From: Chlamydiota bacterium
GTDB lineage: Bacteria; Chlamydiota; Chlamydiia; Chlamydiales; JAJFMK01
DNA: 5,056 nucleotides
NCBI GenBank assembly: GCA_021772215.1
Contig: JAJFMK010000155.1
Location: 1-5,056 of the forward strand
Direction of reading: 5' to 3'
Shown here: piece after piece, positions 1 to 5,056 of the stretch
Position numbering within the stretch: the stretch's first letter is position 1
How the letters are laid out: every line of letters starts with the position of its first letter
Notes under the pieces: model-generated
Database searches by the model: none
What the model was told of the DNA's origin: nothing
What the model saw: the letters and a program-made list of their open reading frames with translations, nothing else
Translations under genes and position numbers: made by a program

Positions 1-1330
1 GTGTTCCGGAGAAAATCCCAATAGATGAGAAACTAAGCCAAGAAGGCAGAGCGTTTTGGTTTGTTTGCTTTGCTGAATAAAAGACCACGTCATCATTGGG
101 GTCAGGGAACACGTTTTGGTCGATGAAGTAGTTGAATGGAGTGCCTATATTTGCAAGTTTATTAGGGATCGAGCCAACTGCTGTCGGTGGGCCCTCCACA
201 CGGACAACAAACGTAGATGAAGCGGTGTTTAGATCTGGGTCTGTAGCAATGAGCTCTATTTCATAGTTGCCGATAGCGGTTTTACTAGGAATGCCAAAAA
301 ATTGCAGTCGTTTTTCGGCGATATGTAGGCCGGAAGTATAGTCAGCGACGTAGGCAAAGTTGCCAATCACATGCACGCCTCTAGCTTGGCCTAGCGTATC
401 ATAGGTCCCGGCTAAAGTGGGTGCAGAGGGGTTGGTAACATTAATGATTTGCAAGCCGCTGCCATCAGCCACATAGGCAAAGTTGCCTACGACGTACACG
501 CCATAAGCATGGCCAAGCGTATTATAGGTCCCAGCTAATGTGGGAGTAACGGGGCTACTCACATCGATAATTTGCAGGCCGGAAGTATAATCAGCGGCAT
601 ATGCAAAGTTGCCTGCGACGTGCACACCATAAGTATTGCCAAGCGTATTATAGGTCCCAGCTAATGTGGGAGTAACGGGGTTACTCACATCGATAATTTG
701 CAGGCCGGAAGTATAATCAGCGACATAGGCAAGGTTGCCTACGACGTGCACGCCATATGCACTACCTAACGTGTTATAGGTCCCAGCTAAAGTGGGAGTG
801 GCGGGGTTACTCACATCGATAATTTGCAGGCCGGAGGTATAATCAGCGACATATGCAAAGTTGCCTACGACGTGCACGCCATAAGCACTACCTGTTGTAT
901 CAAAGGCTCCTAAAAAATGGTGATCTTCATATTTCACCAACCAACCAGGTAGAGTTTGTTCCCCTTTTTCAAATGTGCTTAGGGTAAATCCATCGGAATC
1001 TCCATCGACGAAATAGTCTCTTGGAGAAAGCGATAAAGTGAAGATGGTTTCAGGAAATACAGATTGTGGAGGAACAACTGATATAATCGCAGGAGGGATT
1101 CCCACTCTTCTCACCTCGCGACCGGTTAAACCGGTTGCAGTGGTCTCTTGGGCTCCAACTAGTCCTAAAAATGTTGATCCCACAACTGCAGTAAGTAGAG
1201 CAGATGTGCGAGATAGCACAGCAAAAGAGGGTCTCCGAAGTTGGCCATGAGTTTGTTTTGTTTTTGCGGGTTCTTGTGCTTCGCAAGCCAAATAGTGACC
1301 AGCATTTTCTATCCACGTTTGTAATTGCAT
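1..1330 (-). CDS. LVIVD-repeat / CADG Ig-like envelope protein, paralogue B (partial, runs off left edge)
   Basis: An open frame runs from ATG at 1330-1328 to the left edge without a stop, giving 443 visible residues; the C-terminus lies outside the window. An in-frame TGA at 1351-1349 and an AGGA box 11 bases upstream fix this start, and the N-terminus MQLQTWIENA matches the MQLQMWLENA of gene A. Residues 1-42 are a polar, charged leader. About 43-60 is a hydrophobic signal segment ending VGA|QE, a plausible signal peptidase I site. Residues 92-140 are the first half of a CADG-like domain with the LPGWL motif. Residues 151-337 hold four full and one partial LVIVD repeats. Residues around 342-378 complete the CADG domain (FFGIPS, ELIATDPDLN), and a second CADG domain with DPNDD and LPSWLSF follows. 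It probably makes an exported adhesion- or ligand-binding-type protein; the specific role is unknown. It lies 28 bases downstream of gene A and is probably co-transcribed. It aligns with gene A throughout with only two single-residue gaps, so it is a tandem duplicate, not a fragment. Confidence 0.88.
   Translation of the reverse strand, partial: MQLQTWIENAGHYLACEAQEPAKTKQTHGQLRRPSFAVLSRTSALLTAVVGSTFLGLVGAQETTATGLTGREVRRVGIPPAIISVVPPQSVFPETIFTLSLSPRDYFVDGDSDGFTLSTFEKGEQTLPGWLVKYEDHHFLGAFDTTGSAYGVHVVGNFAYVADYTSGLQIIDVSNPATPTLAGTYNTLGSAYGVHVVGNLAYVADYTSGLQIIDVSNPVTPTLAGTYNTLGNTYGVHVAGNFAYAADYTSGLQIIDVSSPVTPTLAGTYNTLGHAYGVYVVGNFAYVADGSGLQIINVTNPSAPTLAGTYDTLGQARGVHVIGNFAYVADYTSGLHIAEKRLQFFGIPSKTAIGNYEIELIATDPDLNTASSTFVVRVEGPPTAVGSIPNKLANIGTPFNYFIDQNVFPDPNDDVVFYSAKQTNQNALPSWLSFSSIGIFSGT
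320..880 (-). repeat. LVIVD propeller repeat array in gene B (4 full + 1 partial)
   Basis: Four consecutive repeats cover residues 151-192, 193-234, 235-276 and 277-317, followed by a 20-residue partial copy at 318-337. The period is 42 residues (126 bases); the fourth repeat is one residue shorter (GDGSGLQ type instead of DYTSGLQ). Each repeat reads roughly GVHVVGNFAYVADYTSGLQI, then IDVSNP, then TPTLAGTYNTLG. This is the LVIVD repeat family, which folds as beta-propeller blades. The segment just before the first full repeat (LGAFDTTGSAY) resembles the end of a repeat, so first and last partial units may pair to close the propeller, giving about five blades. The closure is inferred. Confidence 0.85.
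512..722. repeat. Near-identical 85-base direct repeat pair inside the gene B LVIVD array
   Basis: Bases 512-596 and 638-722 are the same 85-base sequence at a spacing of exactly 126 bases, one repeat period. By eye there is a single difference, C at 555 versus T at 681, which changes Asn to Ser in the protein. Other repeats in the same array and those in gene A are more diverged, so this pair looks like a recent duplication or conversion of one blade. Confidence 0.85.
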
Positions 1331-1341
1331 TGTTTTTGCAT

Positions 1342-1345
1342 TCCT
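1342..1345 (-). promoter_or_regulatory. Ribosome binding site of gene B
   Basis: AGGA on the minus strand ends 11 bases before the ATG at 1330. An ATG nearer to the box (1341-1339) is out of frame with the conserved protein, so 1330 is the supported start. The site lies inside the 28-base gap after the gene A stop codon, which leaves no room for a terminator or promoter between the two genes. Confidence 0.55.
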
Positions 1346-1358
1346 ATTTCATGTTATT

Positions 1359-4300
1359 TTACATCGAATTCATTTCGAATTTTTTTCCATTTTGATCACC
1401 CACGTTGAATTGAACCTCTTCAAGGATTACTTCCCCGTGACCAAAGACGCGTATTGTGTAGAGACCGACATCTTCTAAGCGTGGTGAGTAGTTGCTTGCT
1501 AGTTGGTTTTTTGCCGCATCGTATTTTAACCAGTCGGGTAGTAAGCTGCCACCGGTGATGGATTTGTCATGTTTTAGCCAATCTAGCCATCCCCTTTGGT
1601 CAAGAGCTTTTGGAGCTGGAAGGCCGGCAAGCATCCTTGTGCCTTCAAAGGCTTTTACTAATTTGATCTTGCTCTTAGGAGCTTCAAGCTTGTAGTTGAA
1701 CGGCTGACCAATAGAGACATTTCTAGTTCCCTTATCGTATTTTTCGCGGTTCCAGGGGTTGAGGAGGAGGCCTCTCTTTTGGTACCAGGCGATGCCAAGA
1801 CCAGCAACTGTTGCAAGAGGGCCAAATATTATTAAGGTTTGTTCTTCTGTAGATGTTCCTTGCACGCCTAAGTCAAGGACGGTGCATGCCTCTTGATCAC
1901 CATCAGTTGCACAGATTTGTATCGGGACTGTTTTATCACTAAAAGCACCCGTGTCACCGGGGCCTGGTTTTCCCTCTAATGTTCGATCTGTAAAGGTTAG
2001 CCACGAAGGAAGCGTCCTTCCATTGGCTCTCTTTGCACTCAGGCTGAGTAAGTCACCGTTTGGATCAACAAAGGTGCTATCGGAAACGATAAGTCTAAAT
2101 GTCTGCCCCACTTGAACGACTTGGTTGGATAGGGGATTTGCCACTGTTGGTCCTGCGTTGAGGCCAACAGTTAAGGAGACAGTGCCTAGAACAGGGGCTT
2201 GCACACCGTCATCTGCTGTCACTAATATGTTGTAGGTTCCTTCTGAGTTGCTGGGAGGGACTCCGCTGATAGCATTCGTTGCAGTATTGTGGGTAAGCCA
2301 CGGTGGTAGAGCAGACCCATCGTCAAGATCTACTGAGTAGATGACTGGTCCAAGAGGCGAGCTGATCATGTCGCTTGGTATTGTATAGACAAAGGAGCCG
2401 CCCACACGCGCGATTTCTTGAGATAGCGCATCAATCACGTTGAGAGAGAAGGGGCTCTCAGCTGTTCCCCCTTTTGGGTCTTCTGCAATTATTTTTATGG
2501 CGACATTGCCCTTATCAGAGGGCTGCGGCGTCCCTTGGAATTCAAGCTTTGGCCCCACAAATCCAAGCCATGCGGGAAGAAAGCTCCCATCTGCTTTTGT
2601 AGCTCTATAGGAAAGGTGCTCTCCCTGAGGTGTGGAAAAGGTATTTCCAGGTACGGCGAAAAGGTAGGGAGTTCCAATAGTAGCATGCTGGTTGTTAATG
2701 GGGTTTAGTAAAGCAGGAAATGGACCTATAGCCAAAGTGAATGTTGTAGAGGCGACAGCTCCGGGAGTATCTGTTGCGCTTACCTTGATTGTGATGGAGC
2801 CGGTATCGCTGTCTGTAGGAGTTCCTGAAAAGTGACGCGTTGCGGGGTTAAAGTTTAGCCAAGAAGGCAGTGGATTACCACTAGCAAGGGTGGCACTATG
2901 TGAGAGAGTATCCCCTACATCTTGGTCAGAAAATGTTTGAGAGGGCAATGTGAATGAGTAGGGTTGGTCAAGATCGGCTGCCTGATTTGAGATGGGCGCT
3001 ATAACTTTTGGAAAATTCTCTACGATGAGAGTGAAGTTTGTGGAGGCCTTTTGCGTAACAATCCTATCATAAGCAAAGATGTCTATGTTGTAGGTGCCTG
3101 CGTCAGATGATTGAGGCATTCCGGAGAAAATGCCAATAGGTGAGAAACTAAGCCAAGAGGGCAGAGCGTTTTGGTTTGTTTGCTTTGCTGAGTAAAAGAC
3201 CACATCGTCATTAGGGTCCAGGAACACGTTTTGGTCAATGAAGTGGCTAAATGGAGTGTCAATATTTGCAAGTTTGTTAGTGATGAAGCCAGTAGTCAAC
3301 GGGGGACCCTCCACACGGATAGCAAACGTAGAAGAAGCAGTGTTTAGATTGGGATCTGTGGCAATGAGTTCTATTTCACAGTTGCCGATATCGGCTTTAC
3401 TAGGAATGCCAAAGAGTTGCATTCGTTCCTCGAAGATTTGCAGGCCCGATGCGTCATCAGCGACATAGGCGAAGTTGCCTAAGACGTGTACGCCATAAGC
3501 ATAGATTGGCGTGTCATAGGCCCCAGCTAATGTGGGGGCTGCGGGGTTATTAACATTGATGATCTGCAGACCGGAATCACCATCAGCGACATAGGCGAGG
3601 TTTCCAACGATTTGTACGCCATAAGATTTGCCTGGCGTGTCATAGGTCCCAGCTAATGTGGGTGCTGCGGGGTTACTCACATTAATAATTCGCAAGCCGA
3701 ATGAGTCATTAGCGACATATGCAAAGTTGCCACTGACGTGCACGCCATAAGCATAGCTTAGCATGTCATAGGTCCCAGCTAATGTAGGTGCTGCGGGGTT
3801 ACTCACATCAATGATTTGCAGGCCGGATCCGTAATCAGCCACGTAGGCAAAGTTACCTAAGACGTACACGCTACGAGCACTGCCTGGCGTATCATAGGTC
3901 CCAGCAAAAGTCGGGGCAGCGGGGTTACTCACATCGATGATTTCCAGGCCGGAAAGATAAACGGCGACATAGGCGAAGTTGCCTACGACATGCACGCCAC
4001 GAGCGCTGCCTGTTGTGTCTAAGGCTCCCAGTAATTGGTGATCTTCATAATTCAATTCCAACCAACTAGGTAGCGTCTGCAGCCCTTTTTCAATTGCGCT
4101 TAGCGTGAATCTACTGGAATCTGGATCAACGAAATAGTCGTTTGGGGAAAGTGATAAACTGAAGATAGTTTCAGGAAGTACAGATTGTAGAGGAACAATT
4201 GATTTGACCTCAGGAGGGACTCCGGCCCTTCTCGTTTCGCGGCCTGCCAGATTGCTTCCAATGGTCTCTTGGGCCTTAGCTAACCCGAAGAATGTAGATC

Positions 4301-4451
4301 CCACAACTGCGCTAAGTAGCGCTGATGCGCGAGAAAGCGCAGCAAAGGAGCGCCCTTGTAGTTGGCTACTTGACTGCTTCCTTTCATTGGGCTGTTCGTT
4401 TTGGCACCATAATGAGTGCATTGCATTTTCTAGCCACATTTGTAATTGCAT
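1359..4451 (-). CDS. LVIVD-repeat / CADG Ig-like membrane-anchored envelope protein A
   Basis: This is a complete gene of 1030 residues ending in TAA at 1361-1359. The frame is open to a GTG at 4505, but the ATG at 4451 has an AGGAAA box nine bases upstream and matches the start of paralogue B; the GTG has no such box. Residues 1-41 are a polar leader. About 42-60 is a hydrophobic signal core ending AKA|QE, a good signal peptidase I site. A CADG-like domain is split: residues 92-141 (LPSWLEL) and 344-381 (LFGIPS, ELIATDPNLN). Between the halves lie LVIVD repeats at 152-339. CADG-like modules follow at about 384-477, 480-575, 578-672, 674-763 and 767-864, most with the pattern LPSWL, then FSGTP, then a DxG strand. 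Cys847 and Cys856 could form a disulfide. A transmembrane helix at 870-889 is followed by QKR, predicting an exported N-terminal part and an internal tail (890-1030) that is again Ig-like. The domains suggest adhesion or protein binding at the periplasmic or outer face; no enzyme motif is visible and the precise function is unknown. Gene B follows after 28 bases. Confidence 0.93.
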   Translation of the reverse strand: MQLQMWLENAMHSLWCQNEQPNERKQSSSQLQGRSFAALSRASALLSAVVGSTFFGLAKAQETIGSNLAGRETRRAGVPPEVKSIVPLQSVLPETIFSLSLSPNDYFVDPDSSRFTLSAIEKGLQTLPSWLELNYEDHQLLGALDTTGSARGVHVVGNFAYVAVYLSGLEIIDVSNPAAPTFAGTYDTPGSARSVYVLGNFAYVADYGSGLQIIDVSNPAAPTLAGTYDMLSYAYGVHVSGNFAYVANDSFGLRIINVSNPAAPTLAGTYDTPGKSYGVQIVGNLAYVADGDSGLQIINVNNPAAPTLAGAYDTPIYAYGVHVLGNFAYVADDASGLQIFEERMQLFGIPSKADIGNCEIELIATDPNLNTASSTFAIRVEGPPLTTGFITNKLANIDTPFSHFIDQNVFLDPNDDVVFYSAKQTNQNALPSWLSFSPIGIFSGMPQSSDAGTYNIDIFAYDRIVTQKASTNFTLIVENFPKVIAPISNQAADLDQPYSFTLPSQTFSDQDVGDTLSHSATLASGNPLPSWLNFNPATRHFSGTPTDSDTGSITIKVSATDTPGAVASTTFTLAIGPFPALLNPINNQHATIGTPYLFAVPGNTFSTPQGEHLSYRATKADGSFLPAWLGFVGPKLEFQGTPQPSDKGNVAIKIIAEDPKGGTAESPFSLNVIDALSQEIARVGGSFVYTIPSDMISSPLGPVIYSVDLDDGSALPPWLTHNTATNAISGVPPSNSEGTYNILVTADDGVQAPVLGTVSLTVGLNAGPTVANPLSNQVVQVGQTFRLIVSDSTFVDPNGDLLSLSAKRANGRTLPSWLTFTDRTLEGKPGPGDTGAFSDKTVPIQICATDGDQEACTVLDLGVQGTSTEEQTLIIFGPLATVAGLGIAWYQKRGLLLNPWNREKYDKGTRNVSIGQPFNYKLEAPKSKIKLVKAFEGTRMLAGLPAPKALDQRGWLDWLKHDKSITGGSLLPDWLKYDAAKNQLASNYSPRLEDVGLYTIRVFGHGEVILEEVQFNVGDQNGKKFEMNSM
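3435..3998 (-). repeat. LVIVD propeller repeat array in gene A (4 full + 1 partial)
   Basis: Four repeats of exactly 42 residues cover 152-193, 194-235, 236-277 and 278-319, followed by a partial unit at 320-339. The conserved core is GNFAYVAD, SGLQII, VSNPAAP, TLAGTYDTP. The array has the same number and phase of units as in gene B, so it pre-dates the gene duplication. Gene A repeats carry NPAAP where gene B mostly carries NPVTP, and they differ more from each other than those of B do. Confidence 0.85.
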
Positions 4452-4458
4452 TGCTATG

Positions 4459-4464
4459 TTTCCT
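4459..4464 (-). promoter_or_regulatory. Ribosome binding site of gene A
   Basis: AGGAAA on the minus strand; the AGGA core ends nine bases before the ATG at 4451. It decides between this ATG and the upstream in-frame GTG at 4505, which has only ACGAAA-type sequence before it. Confidence 0.65.
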
Positions 4465-4515
4465 GAATTGATTGTTGGTGAATTTAGAGCTTTTTTCCAG
4501 TTCACTTTCGTTAGA

Positions 4516-4545
4516 AAAATAGAGCATTCTAAGCTTCACAGTAAA
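4516..4545 (-). promoter_or_regulatory. Weak candidate promoter for gene A
   Basis: On the minus strand TTTACT (-35-like, 4545-4540) and TATTTT (-10-like, 4521-4516) are separated by 18 bases. Each box matches four of six sigma-70 consensus bases. It would give a leader of roughly 60 bases before the gene A ATG. In AT-rich DNA such matches occur by chance, so this is only a candidate. Confidence 0.22.
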
Positions 4546-4559
4546 TTTAGAATACTTTA

Positions 4560-4575
4560 GTCCACTATAGTGGAC
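4560..4575. repeat. 16-base perfect palindrome GTCCACTATAGTGGAC
   Basis: This is a perfect inverted repeat with no central spacer, about 110 bases upstream of the gene A start. It could be an operator, or it may arise where an IS tip starting TGGACC abuts a matching target. Its right half overlaps the candidate IS end at 4571. Confidence 0.8.
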
Positions 4576-4591
4576 CCCTTTGTCTAGACAA
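4564..4591 (-). promoter_or_regulatory. Candidate outward promoter within two palindromes at the IS tip
   Basis: On the minus strand TTGTCT (4591-4586) and TATAGT (4569-4564) are 16 bases apart and point toward gene A. TATAGT matches five of six -10 consensus bases; TTGTCT matches only the TTG of the -35. The -10 lies at the centre of a 16-base palindrome and the -35 in a 12-base palindrome. IS3-family ends are known to supply outward -35 boxes or promoters to neighbouring genes, which would fit here, but the assignment is inferred. Confidence 0.25.
4580..4591. repeat. 12-base perfect palindrome TTGTCTAGACAA
   Basis: This perfect palindrome centres on CTAG, four bases after the 16-base palindrome, and overlaps a CAATTG at 4589-4594. 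TGT-AGACA is also a common inner element of IS3-family terminal repeats, so it may be part of the IS end rather than a regulator site. Confidence 0.7.
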
Positions 4592-4653
4592 TTGTTCTCG
4601 TTGAACTTGTTTACCTCTTAGTTTTTTCATTTACAGTTTCTTCCTTTGGAGAA

Positions 4654-4670
4654 AAATACTGAGAGTATTT
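4654..4670. terminator. AT-rich hairpin, possible weak terminator of the IS transposase transcript
   Basis: A seven-base stem, AAATACT with AGTATTT, closes a three-base loop. On the minus strand it is followed by a short run of T residues, so it could act as a weak intrinsic terminator for leftward transcription from the transposase. The stem is AT-rich, so termination would be inefficient. A smaller adjacent dyad (TTCCT-TTT-AGGAA, 4669-4681) overlaps its edge. Confidence 0.3.
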
Positions 4671-4716
4671 CCTTTTAGGAACCGTGTGGCTAACCCCCTA
4701 CTCCAGAGCTAAATAC

Positions 4717-4733
4717 CCTTCGTGATCCGAAGG
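4717..4733. repeat. Hairpin CCTTCG-TGATC-CGAAGG
   Basis: A perfect six-base stem with a five-base loop lies about 55 bases past the transposase stop codon. No T-run follows on the minus strand, so it is not a standard intrinsic terminator. It may block read-through or stabilise the transcript end. Confidence 0.6.
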
Positions 4734-4744
4734 AGGCCAGCCTT

Positions 4745-4762
4745 ATCCCCCCATGGGGGGAT
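4745..4762. repeat. 18-base perfect palindrome ATCCCCCCATGGGGGGAT
   Basis: Six C and six G residues flank a central AT, with AT at both ends, giving a loop-free perfect dyad 25 bases past the transposase stop. Such a long self-complementary GC block is unusual in otherwise balanced sequence. It may form a very stable cruciform or RNA structure, or be a protein binding site. Confidence 0.85.
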
Positions 4763-4767
4763 CGCGC

Positions 4768-4784
4768 GCCGACAAATTGACGGC
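4768..4784. repeat. 17-base imperfect dyad next to the transposase stop codon
   Basis: GCCGACAAATTGACGGC is an inverted repeat with one mismatched pair and a central A. It ends three bases before the stop codon of the transposase and is the third of three consecutive dyads in this interval. Confidence 0.5.
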
Positions 4785-4786
4785 CT

Positions 4787-5056
4787 TCATTTCTTCAAAA
4801 TATAATGTACCTCATATGGCGTTTTGTACTCAAGTGCCTGATGCGGTCTCTGGGTATTGTAAAATTGAAAGTAATTTCTGATACCAATCCGAGTTTCTTT
4901 AACATTTTGATAAACAAATAGAAGTACGTTTTCATATTTTACTGATCTCCACAAGCGTTCGACAAAAATATTGTCGAGTGCGCGTCCTCGACCATCCATA
5001 CTGAATTGAATGCCTTTGCTGAGCACTGCATTCACAAACTCTTGTGAAGAAAACTG
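4787..5056 (-). CDS. IS3-family transposase (OrfB, integrase core), C-terminal part
   Basis: The frame enters from the right edge and ends at TGA 4789-4787, giving 89 visible residues; the true start is outside the window, and an internal GTG at 5035 is not the start. Visible motifs are typical of the rve/DDE integrase core of IS3 OrfB: SMDGRGRALDN at residues 19-29, then FVERLWRSVKYE, in which the Glu at residue 33 is the expected third catalytic acid, then YFQFYNTQRPHQAL and KTPYEV near the end. The C-terminus is the usual length and shows no frameshift in this part. The protein cuts and joins DNA ends during transposition of its own element. It lies upstream of gene A on the same strand and is unrelated to A and B in function, although IS transcription could reach them. 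Confidence 0.9.
   Translation of the reverse strand, partial: QFSSQEFVNAVLSKGIQFSMDGRGRALDNIFVERLWRSVKYENVLLFVYQNVKETRIGIRNYFQFYNTQRPHQALEYKTPYEVHYILKK

Larger units (their letters stand above)
4452..4786. other. Non-coding, dyad-rich region between gene A and the IS3 transposase
   Basis: This 335-base stretch has no convincing gene. From left to right it contains the gene A 5' leader (AT-rich, with the ribosome binding site and weak promoter candidates), a 16-base and a 12-base palindrome at 4560-4591 that overlap a candidate IS3 tip, an AT-rich hairpin at 4654-4670, and three closely spaced GC-rich dyads between 4717 and 4784. The part from about 4571 rightward may belong to the IS element. 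The remainder shows nothing I recognise. Confidence 0.7.
4571..5056 (-). mobile_element. IS3-family insertion sequence, transposase-distal end (partial; left border tentative)
   Basis: The transposase fragment shows that an IS3-type element enters the window from the right. Its end should lie shortly beyond the stop codon. The best tip I can see is TGGACCCCTTTGTCTAGACA starting at 4571, which begins with TG and resembles the TG-ACCCC-TTTGT-AGACA style of IS3-family terminal repeats. However, this leaves about 216 non-coding bases after the gene, longer than usual for the family, so the border could instead be nearer the gene. The other end and any target duplication are outside the window. 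Confidence 0.5.

Noticed and set aside
320..880. CRISPR-like array because of regular 126-base spacing
   Set aside because: The repeats are coding, contiguous and in frame with the LVIVD protein repeat; there are no unique spacers between short identical repeats.
1050..1316. Minus-strand frame of 88 codons inside the gene B N-terminal region
   Set aside because: It is an out-of-frame shadow: the gene B frame through this region gives clear homology to gene A, while this one gives a Cys/Ser-rich sequence with no family resemblance.
1..1330. Gene B as a pseudogene
   Set aside because: I translated all of 1330-1 and found no stop or frameshift; it appears incomplete only because the window ends.
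1283..1330. Lipoprotein signal around Cys16 of protein B (YLAC)
   Set aside because: There is no hydrophobic segment before the cysteine, and the matching site in protein A reads LWC, not a lipobox.
4452..4505. GTG at 4505 as the start of gene A, adding 18 residues
   Set aside because: It has no ribosome binding site, the extension is not shared by gene B, and the ATG at 4451 has AGGAAA at good spacing and a conserved start sequence.
4204..4560. Plus-strand frame of 118 codons opposite the gene A start
   Set aside because: It is antisense to the conserved signal-peptide region of gene A. A similar antisense frame opposite gene B (1038-1250) arises only because A and B are paralogues.

Overview
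The window holds two tandem, leftward-transcribed genes for large, repetitive, probably cell-envelope proteins, and at the right edge the 3' end of an IS3-family transposase gene on the same strand. Codon use and base composition look like those of a moderate-GC Gram-negative bacterium. The combination of LVIVD propeller repeats, cadherin/dystroglycan-type Ig-like (CADG / putative Ig) modules and an IS element would suit an environmental or host-associated bacterium such as an environmental chlamydia or a Legionella-like gammaproteobacterium. That is only a guess; nothing here fixes the taxon.

Reading in the direction of transcription (right to left): bases 5056-4787 encode the last 89 residues of an IS3-family DDE transposase. 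Bases 4786-4452 are non-coding and unusually rich in dyad symmetries. They include a candidate IS tip near 4571 and weak promoter candidates. Bases 4451-1359 encode gene A, a complete 1030-residue protein. Its order is: long-N-region signal peptide, half of a CADG domain, a 4-plus-partial array of 42-residue LVIVD repeats, the other half of that CADG domain, five more CADG-like modules, one transmembrane helix, and a C-terminal tail of about 140 residues that itself looks CADG-like. After only 28 bases gene B starts at 1330. It is a paralogue with the same layout, open to the left edge of the window, of which 443 residues are visible.

The short spacing, shared strand and own ribosome binding sites suggest that A and B are co-transcribed and make related envelope proteins. 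The most interesting points are the nested architecture (a propeller inserted into the loop of an Ig-like domain), the recent within-gene homogenisation of repeats in gene B, the Ig-like tail after the membrane helix, and the palindrome cluster between the IS transposase and gene A. I see no RNA gene, CRISPR array or recognisable enzyme other than the transposase. No function beyond a likely adhesion or binding role can be supported.
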